From assembly GCF_004801405.1 (NCBI RefSeq), contig NZ_SSOB01000013.1:122624-186623 (forward strand): a stretch of 64,000 nucleotides of DNA, given 5' to 3'. Shown here piece by piece: positions 1 to 8,501 of this stretch. The translations under genes were made by a program, and so were the position numbers. The notes under the pieces were generated by a model. It searched no databases, was not told where the DNA came from, and saw only the letters and a program-made list of their open reading frames with translations. Positions within the stretch are counted from its first letter, which is position 1; each line of letters opens with the position of its first letter. The DNA is from Cohnella fermenti (GTDB lineage Bacteria > Bacillota > Bacilli > Paenibacillales > Paenibacillaceae).

Positions 1-50
1 ATTAGCCTGCCAACGTGCCGGCCTGGCAACCGTCTGCTGGTTAACCGTCG

Positions 51-1268
51 TCAGCCGCGAAGGCGATGCAGCCAGTTGCCCATCCGCTCCAGCGCTTCGT
101 TTAGTTGGTTCATCGAGGAGGCGTACGTGCAGCGAATGTGCCCTTCCCCGCCAGCGCCGAAGACGTCTCCCGGAACCGTAACGACGTTCGCTTCGGCGAG
201 CAGCCGCTCCGCGAATTGCGCCGAAGTCATTCCCGTATGCGCGATCGACGGGAACGCATAGAACGCGCCGCGCGGCTCCAGGCAAGGCAGGCCGATCTGG
301 CGCAGCCCCTCGACGAACAGCCTTCTGCGCCGGTCGTACGATGCGACCATCCGGTCCTTCTCTTCCCGGCCGATCCTCAGCGACTCGAGCGCGGCGATCT
401 GGCCGAGAATGGGCGCGCACATGACCGTGTATTGGTGGATCTTCAGCATGGCGCCGATCAGTTCGCGATGGCCGCAAGCGTAGCCGACCCGCCAGCCCGT
501 CATCGCGAACGCCTTGGAGAACCCGCTGACGAGCAGCGTCCGCTCCTTCATGCCCGGCAGCGAGGCGAAGCTGATCTTGGCCTCCTCCCCATACGTCAGC
601 TCCGCATAGATCTCGTCGGCGATGACGATCAGGTCGTTCTCCCGGACGAAGCTCGCGACAGGCAGCCAATCCTCGGCCGTCATCGTCGCCCCGGTCGGGT
701 TGTTCGGGTAGCACAGGATAAGCACCTTCGATCTGGGAGTAACCTTCGCCCGCAGCGCCTCGACCGTCAGCTTGAAGCCGCTCGCCGCCTCCGTATCGAC
801 CGGCACGACCTTCCCCATCCCGAGCGACGTGATCGGCGAATAGGAGATGTAGCACGGCACCGGCATCAGGATCTCGTCCCCCGGACAGATCAGCGTCCGC
901 AGCGCCAAGTCGATCGCCTCGCTGCTTCCGACCGTCACGAGAATCTCGCTGTCCGGCTCGTAGTCGACCGAGAACTCCTCGCTCAAATAATCCGCGATCG
1001 CTTCCCGCAGCTCAGGCATGCCCGAGTTCGACGTATACGATGTCCTCCCCTGCTCCAGAGCGCGGATGCACGCCTCCCGCACCACCTCCGGCGTCGCAAA
1101 ATCCGGCTCGCCGACTCCAAGCGAGATGACCTCCTTCTTGCCGTCCAGCAGATCGAAGAACTTGCGAATGCCGGACGGCGGAATGTCGCGCACAACCGGA
1201 TTCATTCTGTCCCTCAGATTCGATTCTTGCAGCTCCAGGCTCAGGCTCGGATAAGTTACTTTGTTCAT
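51..1268 (-). CDS. PLP-dependent aminotransferase, class I/II (PatA/aromatic type)
   Basis: A 405-residue fold-type I aminotransferase. The PLP lysine lies in the motif SGFSKAFAMTGWRVGY near residue 247, and the substrate-carboxylate arginine is in RCTYASS near the C-terminus. NNPTG and DEIYAEL are the usual cofactor-binding stretches. Start ATG at 1268 is preceded by GGAGGAG seven bases upstream. The length matches the PatA/AspC-like subgroup, which acts on aromatic amino acids or N-acetyl-diaminopimelate. The leader carries a T-box whose specifier reads UUC, so I infer expression rises when tRNA-Phe is uncharged and that the enzyme makes phenylalanine or tyrosine by transamination. Exact substrate is not determined by sequence. 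Confidence 0.9.
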   Translation of the reverse strand: MNKVTYPSLSLELQESNLRDRMNPVVRDIPPSGIRKFFDLLDGKKEVISLGVGEPDFATPEVVREACIRALEQGRTSYTSNSGMPELREAIADYLSEEFSVDYEPDSEILVTVGSSEAIDLALRTLICPGDEILMPVPCYISYSPITSLGMGKVVPVDTEAASGFKLTVEALRAKVTPRSKVLILCYPNNPTGATMTAEDWLPVASFVRENDLIVIADEIYAELTYGEEAKISFASLPGMKERTLLVSGFSKAFAMTGWRVGYACGHRELIGAMLKIHQYTVMCAPILGQIAALESLRIGREEKDRMVASYDRRRRLFVEGLRQIGLPCLEPRGAFYAFPSIAHTGMTSAQFAERLLAEANVVTVPGDVFGAGGEGHIRCTYASSMNQLNEALERMGNWLHRLRG

Positions 1269-1302
1269 CGCCAGTCTCCTCCTTAATCAACCCAAATAAA
1301 AC

Positions 1303-1331
1303 AAAAAAACCCGTCCCCAAAAAAGGGACGA
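1303..1331 (-). terminator. T-box attenuator terminator
   Basis: On the minus strand CGTCCC-TTTTTT-GGGACG is followed by GGTTTTTTTG. This is the leader's intrinsic terminator, just upstream of the aminotransferase ribosome-binding site, and its 5' arm is the part that competes with the antiterminator. Confidence 0.85.
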
Positions 1332-1560
1332 GTCTGCACCCGTGTTACCACCCTAGTTCCGTCCGAATCCAAACAAGACGGCGCTCCGCTCGCGTATCCA
1401 TCAATACGCGTTCCCTTTAACGCTGGAATTGCGTCGGAACCTACTTGAATTCAGCCCGCTTCTCGGAGATGGCTTTCCGTTATCGCCTGAACGTCGGCTC
1501 TCACCTCGCCCGACTCTCTGGAGGAACAGCTCGATAACGTACTCTTTCTCGTCATAGAAT
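1303..1560 (-). promoter_or_regulatory. T-box riboswitch leader, specifier UUC (Phe)
   Basis: The minus-strand leader contains the T-box core AGGGTGGTAACACGG at 1354-1340, the complement of a tRNA acceptor end. A stem I distal region with GTTATCGAG and AGAGAGTCGG lies near 1535-1500. The specifier loop reads GCTGAA-TTC-AAGTAGG with the codon at 1449-1447. The GAA-NNN-AAGTAG arrangement is the normal specifier context. An intrinsic terminator (1303-1331) follows the antiterminator. Uncharged tRNA-Phe should bind and allow read-through into the aminotransferase. Confidence 0.9.
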
Positions 1561-1605
1561 TTATCATTCGCTTATAAAATTAAAGCTGAAATTAAAATTA
1601 AAGCT

Positions 1606-1635
1606 ATTATAGCCGCGTTCCGTTCCAAGTTGCAA
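1606..1635 (-). promoter_or_regulatory. Sigma-A type promoter of the T-box transcript
   Basis: The -35 TTGCAA (1635-1630) and -10 TATAAT (1611-1606) are separated by 18 bases, reading toward the T-box leader. Confidence 0.7.
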
Positions 1636-1642
1636 GCCTTTT

Positions 1643-3136
1643 TTATCGGCAGCTATTAGGCGGCCGCTCGCCCTCTTCGCCCGACAGCCCTCTCAAGAAC
1701 TCGCCAACCCGCTCCCGATGAGCCTGCCTGAGAGTATAATGGTCCGCCAGCCGCGCCGCCACCCGCGTCGAATCGCCGAAGAAGAAGCGTTCGTACAGCG
1801 TCTGCCGTCCGCCGAACGAGCTGGCTGCGATCTCCCAGGCGAGGCGCAGCAAGGCGGTTTTGCTGCGGGCGTCGAGCCGGCCCGACTTCAGGTACGTCTC
1901 AAGCGCAGGGCCGTTCTCCGACGCGAAGTCCCGCTCCGTCGGCAGCATGATCAGCCCCCCGGCCCCGATCAATTGGAGAATGTCCACCATCCGCGGATAG
2001 AGTCGGGGATAGAGCAGATTGGCGGCGTACAGAATGTCCGGATTCGGGAGCATCGAGCCGAACCGATCCTTCTTCGCCGTCGCCTCCGAGGCGAGCAGCA
2101 TCGACCGCAGCGTCTCTGCGGCCGCCATCAGCTCCGCCGACTTCTCCACCACATGCGAATACGCGCCAAGCCCCATCGTCTCGACCAGACTGTCCGCCAG
2201 CCCGCTCAGAAACTCTGTTTTGGCCAGAATTCGGCACAGAATCTGGTGGGAAGCGTGCGTGTGGAACCGGCTCAGCTCCATCCAGCGGTTAACCATGAAC
2301 GGATCTCCGCACAGGAAGACGCGATTCGCAGGCACAAGCACTTGGTCGAAAATAACCAGAGAGTCCATCTCATCCAGCGAGGAGCCGAGGGGGTGTTCGC
2401 CGGCGGAATCGGATGATGCCCAGTTGTCCCGGCAGACGAAGCGCATGCCTTCAAGATTGTTCGGAACGGCGAAGACGAAGGCGTACGGGTTCTCCGTCGC
2501 GGACAAGTGAGGCAGCGGCACCGGGAACACAAGAATCTCCTCCGCCGTCGCCCCCTGCGTCGTCAGATAGAACGCCCCGCTTACGACAATCCCTTCCGCC
2601 GTGCGCCGGACGACGTGCGCGGCCGCGGGAACCTCCAGCGATTGCAGGAACGACGATATTCTCGCGGACGGAGGCTGAATGAACGCATGGGACAGCGTGA
2701 TGTCGTTGTCCATGCAATAGCGGTAATAGCTCAGGGCGTTGTCCGCGTATTCGGGGTATTCCTTGGCGAACAGGCGGGCAGACACGCCGAAGGCCATAAC
2801 CGCCGTGTTCATGTAGTCGGGCGAGCGCCCCAGGAACCCGTGATGCCGCTCGGCCCAGAGCCGCATCATCTCCCTCCGGCGGGCCAGATCGCGCTTCGTT
2901 CGAGGCTGCAAGTACGACAGCCCGGTCCGTTCTCCCGACTCCGGCCGCAGGAACGTCATCCGCTCCCGCAGCTTCTCCTCGTGCTGCATATCGTACAAGG
3001 CGGCCTGCGTCCGCATCAGCCCGCCGAACGCCGGGTGCGCCGACAGCTTCCCCGTCAGCCGCTCTCCGCGCAGCCATACGTCCGGCTTCGCCTCGTCGAC
3101 GCGCGCGGCATATTGCTCCCCGTTCTTGATTCCCAC
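1643..3136 (-). CDS. hpaB: 4-hydroxyphenylacetate 3-monooxygenase oxygenase subunit (HpaB family)
   Basis: A 497-residue protein of the HpaB/PvcC flavin-dependent hydroxylase family, the usual length for the larger subunit of a two-component monooxygenase. It hydroxylates 4-hydroxyphenylacetate (or another phenol) to a catechol using FADH2 and O2. Family stretches include RTKRDLARRREMMRLWAE near residue 80, SPDYMNTAVMAF near 105, and the acyl-CoA-dehydrogenase-like helical C-terminus. Start is GTG at 3136 with AAGGGG eight bases upstream. No HpaC reductase gene is adjacent, so the flavin reductase must be encoded elsewhere. The neighbouring aminotransferase under a Phe T-box makes a link to aromatic amino acid metabolism plausible but unproven. 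Confidence 0.85.
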   Translation of the reverse strand: MGIKNGEQYAARVDEAKPDVWLRGERLTGKLSAHPAFGGLMRTQAALYDMQHEEKLRERMTFLRPESGERTGLSYLQPRTKRDLARRREMMRLWAERHHGFLGRSPDYMNTAVMAFGVSARLFAKEYPEYADNALSYYRYCMDNDITLSHAFIQPPSARISSFLQSLEVPAAAHVVRRTAEGIVVSGAFYLTTQGATAEEILVFPVPLPHLSATENPYAFVFAVPNNLEGMRFVCRDNWASSDSAGEHPLGSSLDEMDSLVIFDQVLVPANRVFLCGDPFMVNRWMELSRFHTHASHQILCRILAKTEFLSGLADSLVETMGLGAYSHVVEKSAELMAAAETLRSMLLASEATAKKDRFGSMLPNPDILYAANLLYPRLYPRMVDILQLIGAGGLIMLPTERDFASENGPALETYLKSGRLDARSKTALLRLAWEIAASSFGGRQTLYERFFFGDSTRVAARLADHYTLRQAHRERVGEFLRGLSGEEGERPPNSCR

Positions 3137-3218
3137 CTCGGTATCCCCTTCCCGTTCGCCGCCTATTTTCCACCCATAGTGTATGTTCGGCTCCCGATCC
3201 GCGAATCCCCGCCCGACA

Positions 3219-3267
3219 AAAAAACCAGGGCATCCGCAAAGGCGAACCCGCCTCGCGAATACCCTGA
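3219..3267 (-). terminator. Intrinsic terminator after the ArsR gene
   Basis: On the minus strand an imperfect stem pairs CAGGGTATTCGC with GCGGATGCCCTGG (3267-3226) and is followed by TTTTTTT (3225-3219). It closes the CDF-GNAT-ArsR transcription unit. Confidence 0.8.
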
Positions 3268-3281
3268 TGAATGCCGTGATC

Positions 3282-3647
3282 TCACTTGTGCTTCAGATGC
3301 TGCAGCGTCACGTGGAAAATCTGCTCGATATGCGAATCGTCGAGCGAATAATAGACCGTCTTGCCGACCTTGCGCCGCTTGACCATCCGCACGTTGCGAA
3401 GGTACCTGAGCTGGTGGGAGACGGCCGATTGCCCCATCTCCAGCAGCTCCGCCAGGTCGTGGACGCACAGCTCGCGCTCGAGCAGCGCCCCGATCAGCCT
3501 TACCCGCGTCGGGTCCCCGAGCGCCTTGAACCATTCGGCCATCTCGAGGACGGATGCCTCGTCCAGCAGCTCCTTGCGGACCTCGTCAAGATTCGGCTCC
3601 GTGCCGATGCACGCGCCCTCGCATTCCTCCATCAGGGACGGTTCCAT
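3282..3647 (-). CDS. ArsR/SmtB family metal-responsive repressor
   Basis: A 121-residue winged-helix repressor. ATG at 3647 was chosen because AGGAGGAG sits five bases upstream; longer reading overlaps the preceding gene. The recognition helix region reads ELCVHDLAELLEMGQSAVSHQLRYL (shown in part: ELCVHDLAEL then GQSAVSHQL). The C-terminal helix carries D-x-H and H-x-x-H residues (DDSHIEQIF then HLKHK), the alpha-5 zinc site of SmtB/CzrA. The N-terminus has two cysteines (EECEGAC), and the ELCVHD helix has a His where CadC has Cys. Metal sensing is therefore likely Zn/Cd-like; the actual metal is inference. It lies last in an operon with a CDF exporter and a GNAT enzyme and probably represses that operon. 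Confidence 0.88.
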   Translation of the reverse strand: MEPSLMEECEGACIGTEPNLDEVRKELLDEASVLEMAEWFKALGDPTRVRLIGALLERELCVHDLAELLEMGQSAVSHQLRYLRNVRMVKRRKVGKTVYYSLDDSHIEQIFHVTLQHLKHK

Positions 3648-3693
3648 TCCGGCTCCTCCTCTCCATGGCGCGCCATTCCTGCGAATGACGCCA

Positions 3694-4251
3694 TTATAGC
3701 AGATCGGGCGTCCGCTCGGGAAGAAGCAGCTCGTACTTGCAGAAGCCGCCCTCCGACACTCCCCTGTGCGCAAACCCCATACGCGTATAAAAGTCGTTCA
3801 GAACGGGGTTGTCCGCAATGCAGTCGAGCCGAATCCGGTCCTGCCCGCCGAAGCGAATGCCGCTTCTCACCCACGCGAGCATGTCCCGGCCAAGCTGCCT
3901 GCCGCGGTACAGCCTCGAGACGGCAAGCCGATGCACGTACACCGCTCCCTCGTGCCCTTCGCCGCCCCACAGGTCGAGATCCCACGCGCTCGGCTGCCGC
4001 AGCAGCATGACCACGCCGGCCAGCTCCTCTTCCCGCTCGAACACGAACACGTCGCCCCTGCGGACGGCGTCCTCCGTGTGATGGTAATCGTTCCCTTCGA
4101 GCAGCGCGCCCCATTGCGAAGAGCCCATGCTGCGAAGCCAGGCGGCCGTCTGGACGAGCAGCTCCATCACCCGCGCCGCATCCTCGGGCCGCGCCTCGCG
4201 AACCCGGATCTCCTCGTTGACCTTCTGCGTCACATACCGATAATTCGCCAT
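3694..4251 (-). CDS. GNAT family N-acetyltransferase
   Basis: A 185-residue GNAT protein. The acetyl-CoA pyrophosphate loop is visible as YRGRQLGRDMLAW near residue 115, and a C-terminal strand-helix (NPVLNDFYTRMGFAHRG) completes the fold. Start ATG at 4251 has GGGAG eight bases upstream. It begins 20 bases after the CDF exporter gene ends and finishes 46 bases before the ArsR start, so the three are probably cotranscribed. The acceptor substrate cannot be told from sequence. Confidence 0.85.
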   Translation of the reverse strand: MANYRYVTQKVNEEIRVREARPEDAARVMELLVQTAAWLRSMGSSQWGALLEGNDYHHTEDAVRRGDVFVFEREEELAGVVMLLRQPSAWDLDLWGGEGHEGAVYVHRLAVSRLYRGRQLGRDMLAWVRSGIRFGGQDRIRLDCIADNPVLNDFYTRMGFAHRGVSEGGFCKYELLLPERTPDLL

Positions 4252-4271
4252 CGCTCGTGCTCCCGAAGCCG

Positions 4272-5150
4272 TCAGGCTCCTTCTCCCTCCGGTTCAATAT
4301 GGATGAAGACATGCTTCACGCCGTGCGCCGTTCCCATTCGCCGCTCGATCTCTTCCGTAATGCCGTGGCTCTCCGCCACGTTTAAGCTGGCCGCCACTTC
4401 AACGGTCGCGTCGAGCAGCACATTGTTGCCGTGAACGCGCGCCTTCACGTCCTTAACCCGCGCGACGCCGGGCGTGCTCCCGATCGTCTCGCGGAATCGC
4501 TGCAGCGCCTTCTCGTCGAAGCCGTCCGTCAGCGCATGGCTCGAATCGCGGAAAATATCGACCGCCGTCTTGCAGATCAACAAGCCGACCGCAAGTGCGG
4601 CGGCCGGATCGAGCCAAGCGAAGCCGAGCTTCGCCCCGATGATGCCGACGAACGCCCCGAGGCTGACCATCGCGTCCGAGCGGTTGTCCTGCGCCGTCGC
4701 CAGCATCGCCCGGCTCTCGATTCGATGAGCAAGCCGCGAATTGTAGACGTAGACGACGAGCATGACGCACGCGCAGAACAGCGCGGTCCATGCCGTGAGC
4801 AGGTCGGGCTCCGTGTACGCTCCCGACACGAAGTTCGCAACCGCCTGATAGAGCACCTGCAAGCCGACGACAAGCATGATGAACGAGGCGAGAAGCGCCG
4901 CCACCGTCTCCGCGCGGAAGTGGCCGTACCGATGGTTCTGGTCCGGAGGCTTGCGGGAGATGCGCAGCCCGATCCACACCGCCGCGGACGCAACGATGTC
5001 GGTCGAATTGTTCAGGCCGTCCGCACGGAGCGCTTCCGAATGGTAGGCGAACCCGATCCACAGCTTCATGCAGGCGAGAACGATGTACACCCCGATGCTG
5101 AGCAGGGCGCCTCTCTCTCCTTGCTTGATTTTCTCGTAAGCTTCCAACAC
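4272..5150 (-). CDS. Cation diffusion facilitator, MneP/MneS (YdfM/YeaB) subgroup
   Basis: A 292-residue CDF antiporter with about six membrane segments and a cytoplasmic C-terminal ferredoxin-like domain starting near residue 205 (FRETIGSTPGVARVKDVKAR). The segment-2 motif ADGLNNSTDI and the following SRKPPDQNHRYGHFRAE are typical of the Bacillus YdfM/YeaB group, known as manganese exporters MneP/MneS, rather than the zinc type with a His-Asp motif. It most likely exports Mn(II) or a similar divalent metal across the cytoplasmic membrane. The start is GTG at 5150 (AAGGAGG only three bases upstream) or the adjacent TTG at 5147. A GNAT and an ArsR repressor follow in the same direction. Confidence 0.85.
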   Translation of the reverse strand: MLEAYEKIKQGERGALLSIGVYIVLACMKLWIGFAYHSEALRADGLNNSTDIVASAAVWIGLRISRKPPDQNHRYGHFRAETVAALLASFIMLVVGLQVLYQAVANFVSGAYTEPDLLTAWTALFCACVMLVVYVYNSRLAHRIESRAMLATAQDNRSDAMVSLGAFVGIIGAKLGFAWLDPAAALAVGLLICKTAVDIFRDSSHALTDGFDEKALQRFRETIGSTPGVARVKDVKARVHGNNVLLDATVEVAASLNVAESHGITEEIERRMGTAHGVKHVFIHIEPEGEGA

Positions 5151-5249
5151 CGGCCTCCTTCACCCTCTCGGCCTCGCGGTGCCCCGCCGACGCGAGATGG
5201 CGATATTCCGATAAGCTACCAGTGTTGCCCAATTCCGCCCGTTCTATCC

Positions 5250-5990
5250 TTATTCGCTGCCGGCGAACAGCTTCAGCAGATCGGGCGGAATCTGGAGCGG
5301 GCCGGCTTGTCCGAGAAGCTGTCCCAGCTTCGCCTGAAGCTCGTCCTCCCGTTCCGACTTGATCTGGCCGATCTCGTTCTGCAGCCGCTCCATCTTCTTG
5401 TCGAGCTGGAACGCCGCCTCGGCCGCCTCCTTAAGCTCTTCCGTCAGCCGGCTCGGCACCGTCTCGTCGTATTTATAATAGATTTTGTGCTCGAGGCTGG
5501 CCCAGAAGTCCATCGCAATCGTGCGAATCTGAATCTCGACGCACACCTGCTCCTCGCGGTCCGACATGAACACCGGAACGTCGACGAGCAGATGCAGGCT
5601 CCGGTAGCCGTTGCCCTTCGGACGCTCGATATAATCCTTCTCTTCGATAAGCGTCAAGTCTCGCTGCGAGAGCAGCATATCGCGAATTCGATATATATCC
5701 GCAATGAACGAGCAAGTAATTCGCAGGCCCGCGATATCCTTGATGCTGCTCCGGATCTCCGACAGGCTGAATGGGCAGTTCTTCCTCCGGATCTTGTTCA
5801 GGATGCTCTCCGGCGACTTGAGCCGCGACTTCGTATGCTCGATAGGATTGTAATCGTGAAGCAGTTGGAACTCTTCCTGCAGAATCTCCACCTTGGTCTC
5901 AAGCTCGGCAAGCGCGAATTTATAAAGCATCATAAAGCGAGTAATCTCGTCTCGGAACTGCTTGAGTTGCGTAACCGGGAATGGATTCAT
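5250..5990 (-). CDS. relP: Small alarmone synthetase RelP (YwaC type)
   Basis: A 246-residue single-domain (p)ppGpp synthetase that transfers pyrophosphate from ATP to GTP/GDP. The synthetase motifs are present: NPIEHTKSRLKSPESI (residues ~48-63), the DIAGLRITCSF strand with its catalytic region (~88-98), GNGYRSLHLL (~128-137), and IQIRTIAMDFWASLEHKI (~155-172). The last matches YwaC/RelP rather than YjbM/RelQ. No hydrolase, TGS or ACT domain is present. The C-terminus is longer than YwaC by about 35 residues and is glutamate/leucine rich. It has its own sigma-A-like promoter upstream and a GGAGAG ribosome-binding site five bases before ATG. Confidence 0.92.
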   Translation of the reverse strand: MNPFPVTQLKQFRDEITRFMMLYKFALAELETKVEILQEEFQLLHDYNPIEHTKSRLKSPESILNKIRRKNCPFSLSEIRSSIKDIAGLRITCSFIADIYRIRDMLLSQRDLTLIEEKDYIERPKGNGYRSLHLLVDVPVFMSDREEQVCVEIQIRTIAMDFWASLEHKIYYKYDETVPSRLTEELKEAAEAAFQLDKKMERLQNEIGQIKSEREDELQAKLGQLLGQAGPLQIPPDLLKLFAGSE

Positions 5991-6047
5991 CGTATCTCTC
6001 CGATCGTTGCTGTTTAACGGGCTGTTGCCGCCATGCCAATCTCTTCT

Positions 6048-6076
6048 ATTGTAGGGGATGACGGCCCCAAGAACAA
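6048..6076 (-). promoter_or_regulatory. Promoter of relP
   Basis: Minus-strand TTGTTC (6076-6071) and TACAAT (6053-6048) with a 17-base spacer, about 60 bases upstream of the relP start. Confidence 0.6.
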
Positions 6077-6096
6077 ATCGGCGCGTCAGCGATGCC

Positions 6097-8058
6097 TTAG
6101 CGGCGCTGCAGCGCTTCGAGAACGACTCCCTCCGGCAGCAGCCCCTGCACGATCTCCCGCAATTCCGCGGAGGCCGCCAGCCCCTCGTCGAGAATCGCGA
6201 CTCGCCCGCGATCCTCGCGGGTCCGGATCAACCGGCCGATCCCCTGGCGCAGCCTGAGCAGCATATACGGCAGTTCCACTTCCTCGTACGGGTTCGCGGA
6301 GGCGTTCCTTCTCGCTTCGAAGACCGGGTCCTGCGGGGGCCATGGCAGCGACCAGACGATCACGTTCGACAGAGAGGGGCCCGGAATGTCCAAGCCCTCC
6401 CAGAGCGTCACGGCCGCGAGAACGGTTCTCTCTTCGTTCTGGAAGTCCGAGATGAGGCCCGAGATCTCCCGGTCCCCTTCGAACAGGAACGGGTAATCGG
6501 CCGCGCCTCTCAGCTCCTCGCTCTCCTTCTTGAAGCGATTCAGCTCCTCCCGCGAGTTGAAGAGCAGCAGCGCCCGGCCATCGGTATGGCCGATCTGCGC
6601 CAGCGCCGCCCCCGTCTTCTCCGCCGAATTCGCGAAGCCGCCTTGCAGGGGCGCGAACGCCTCCATCCGCTCCGCATACTCGTACGGGGAGTCGACGCTG
6701 AACGACTTGCCGGCATCGATGCCGAGGCTGTCCGCCAGATAGTCGAACGAGCCGCGGACCGACAGCGTCGCGGAGGAGAAGATGACCGGCATCCGCTGCG
6801 AGAACACCCGCTCCCGCAGCACCTCCTTGACCGCCCGCGGCATAATGACAAGCATAAGCCCTTCCGGGCTGTCCTGCGCCCAGCAGATCGGCGTCTCGCC
6901 CCGGCCGAACAAGGCGAGCGCCCGCTGCATCAGCTCGAGATGCTCCTCGACGATCTTCAGATGGTAATCGTTCAGCGTATACAGCTCGCTCTCGAACACA
7001 AGCTCCTCCTCGACGAGATCCAGGGCGGAGCGAAGCTTCCCGATCTCGCGCAGCAGCTCCTCGCCGGCCTCGACACGCTTGCGGCTTGAGCCCGCGACCG
7101 CCTTGCTTGTCCGCTCGAGCAGCAGGAACAGCGCATCGCTTCGCATCAGCGCATCCTCGATGGCGAGCGCAAGCGATTCGCGGATCTCGCCATCGAGAAG
7201 CCGGGTGATGAGCGACTCGAAGACCGAATGCTTAAGCCGGTAGGTGAGCGCCTTCTGGGCCGCCGTCTCCAGCAGATGGCCTTCGTCGAACACGACCGCG
7301 CTGTGGTCGGGAAGCAGCGGGAGCTGCCCTTCCCGCTTGCGGCTCTCGAAGGTCCAGACATGCTCCATATAGAAGTCGTGCGAGCAGACGATCAGATCGG
7401 AAGACCCGCGGTAATGATCGCGCGACAGCGTCTGGCCGCAGCGGTGGCGGCGGTCGCAGACGAAGCAGTCCTGGAACGGGTCCCAATTGATCCGCTCCCA
7501 CTGCTCGTCGTTCAGATACGGATACTGCTTGCGATCGCCGTATGCATGGAACGCTTGCATCGCCGCAGACTTGTAGACGAAGTCCGGCAGCTCCCTGCTG
7601 ACGCTGTCGAACAGCTCCGCCTCGGCGTCCTTCTCCCGGGCCTCGTCCAGCTTCCTGAGGCACAGGTACTTGTCCGGCGACTTGCCGAGCCTGGCGTCGA
7701 TCGTGAGCTGAAGATGCTTCGCTATCTTCGCCAGATCGCCCTCCGGCTTGACGAGCTGCTCGATCAGCGACTCGTCCGCGCAGGCGATAATGACCGGCTT
7801 GCCGACATACCTGGCGTAGCAGACCGAATACAGCAGATAGACAAGCGTCTTGCCGGTGCCGACGCCCGCCTCCGCGAAGAGCGTCGCCTTGTCGGCGAAC
7901 GCCCGTTCCAACTGGTACGCCATATAGATCTGTTCGTCGCGGATCTCGAAGCCGGCTTCCGGCAGGATGTCGTAGAACACATCGGCGACCCATTCGCCGA
8001 CCTGCTGAAGGAACGGCTTGTTTTTCTCGTAGACGAAGGGATAACGATTCAAGAACAA
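6097..8058 (-). CDS. DinG/XPD-like ATP-dependent DNA helicase with Fe-S cluster motif
   Basis: A 653-residue superfamily 2 helicase of the DinG/Rad3 group. Walker A is EAGVGTGKT near residue 65, the DEAH-equivalent is VVFDEGHLLE near residue 265, and motif VI is RQGIGRLIRTREDRG near 620. Four cysteines between motifs Ia and II (CLRKL, then DCFVCDRRHRCGQ near residue 200) fit the [4Fe-4S] domain of XPD/DinG. No N-terminal exonuclease domain is present, unlike Bacillus DinG. The start is TTG at 8058 with AGGAG nine bases upstream. It should unwind 5'-overhang DNA or R-loops in repair; the exact role is not determined. Confidence 0.88.
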   Translation of the reverse strand: MFLNRYPFVYEKNKPFLQQVGEWVADVFYDILPEAGFEIRDEQIYMAYQLERAFADKATLFAEAGVGTGKTLVYLLYSVCYARYVGKPVIIACADESLIEQLVKPEGDLAKIAKHLQLTIDARLGKSPDKYLCLRKLDEAREKDAEAELFDSVSRELPDFVYKSAAMQAFHAYGDRKQYPYLNDEQWERINWDPFQDCFVCDRRHRCGQTLSRDHYRGSSDLIVCSHDFYMEHVWTFESRKREGQLPLLPDHSAVVFDEGHLLETAAQKALTYRLKHSVFESLITRLLDGEIRESLALAIEDALMRSDALFLLLERTSKAVAGSSRKRVEAGEELLREIGKLRSALDLVEEELVFESELYTLNDYHLKIVEEHLELMQRALALFGRGETPICWAQDSPEGLMLVIMPRAVKEVLRERVFSQRMPVIFSSATLSVRGSFDYLADSLGIDAGKSFSVDSPYEYAERMEAFAPLQGGFANSAEKTGAALAQIGHTDGRALLLFNSREELNRFKKESEELRGAADYPFLFEGDREISGLISDFQNEERTVLAAVTLWEGLDIPGPSLSNVIVWSLPWPPQDPVFEARRNASANPYEEVELPYMLLRLRQGIGRLIRTREDRGRVAILDEGLAASAELREIVQGLLPEGVVLEALQRR

Positions 8059-8222
8059 TCAACCTTTCTCCTCGCAATTGAGTGAATATATCATGAATCG
8101 CGGAAGCGGCGCAATCGTTTTTTTGGAATACCCTATTTTTGAATACCCTATAGACGAATAACCATATAAGGGGCACCGTGCATACAATACCGCAGACCAT
8201 CTCACAGGAGGGATTGCCCGCC

Positions 8223-8501
8223 ATGCTCATGCCGTTCGCGAACCAAGGCCAGCAACAGCCGCTGCAACAGCAGCAGCAGCCGTCCGGCAGCGGCGTAACC
8301 GTACAGCAGAAAGCAACGTACTTCATGGGAAGGCCGGTCGGCATCTCCTTCCGGAACGGAACGGGCGCATCCGGCATTCTGTGCAACGTGCAGAACGGCC
8401 AGTTGTCGCTGCTGCAGTACTTGTACCACTCCCAGTTCGCCACCTTCCACTACCCGCTGACGGACATCGCCGACGTGCTTCCTTATCCGACCTGCGGCTG
8501 A
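8223..8501 (+). CDS. Small Gln-rich protein of unknown function
   Basis: A 92-residue protein starting at ATG 8223, with AGGAGGG ten bases upstream (an earlier ATG at 8178 has no such site). The N-terminus is a low-complexity Gln/Pro tract (GQQQPLQQQQQPSGSG). The rest is a compact, mostly hydrophobic domain with an NGTGASGILCNV strand and ends in a conserved-looking YPTCG. No signal peptide or membrane segment is visible. I do not recognise the family. The upstream region has two GAATACCCTAT copies and an ATA-N17-CATATAAG pattern resembling a mother-cell sporulation promoter, so a spore-related role is a weak guess. Confidence 0.65.
   Translation: MLMPFANQGQQQPLQQQQQPSGSGVTVQQKATYFMGRPVGISFRNGTGASGILCNVQNGQLSLLQYLYHSQFATFHYPLTDIADVLPYPTCG

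Noticed and set aside
105..1286. Long Arg-rich frames opposite real genes throughout the first 52 kb
   Set aside because: High GC makes long antisense frames; they mirror conserved coding genes and have no start signals.
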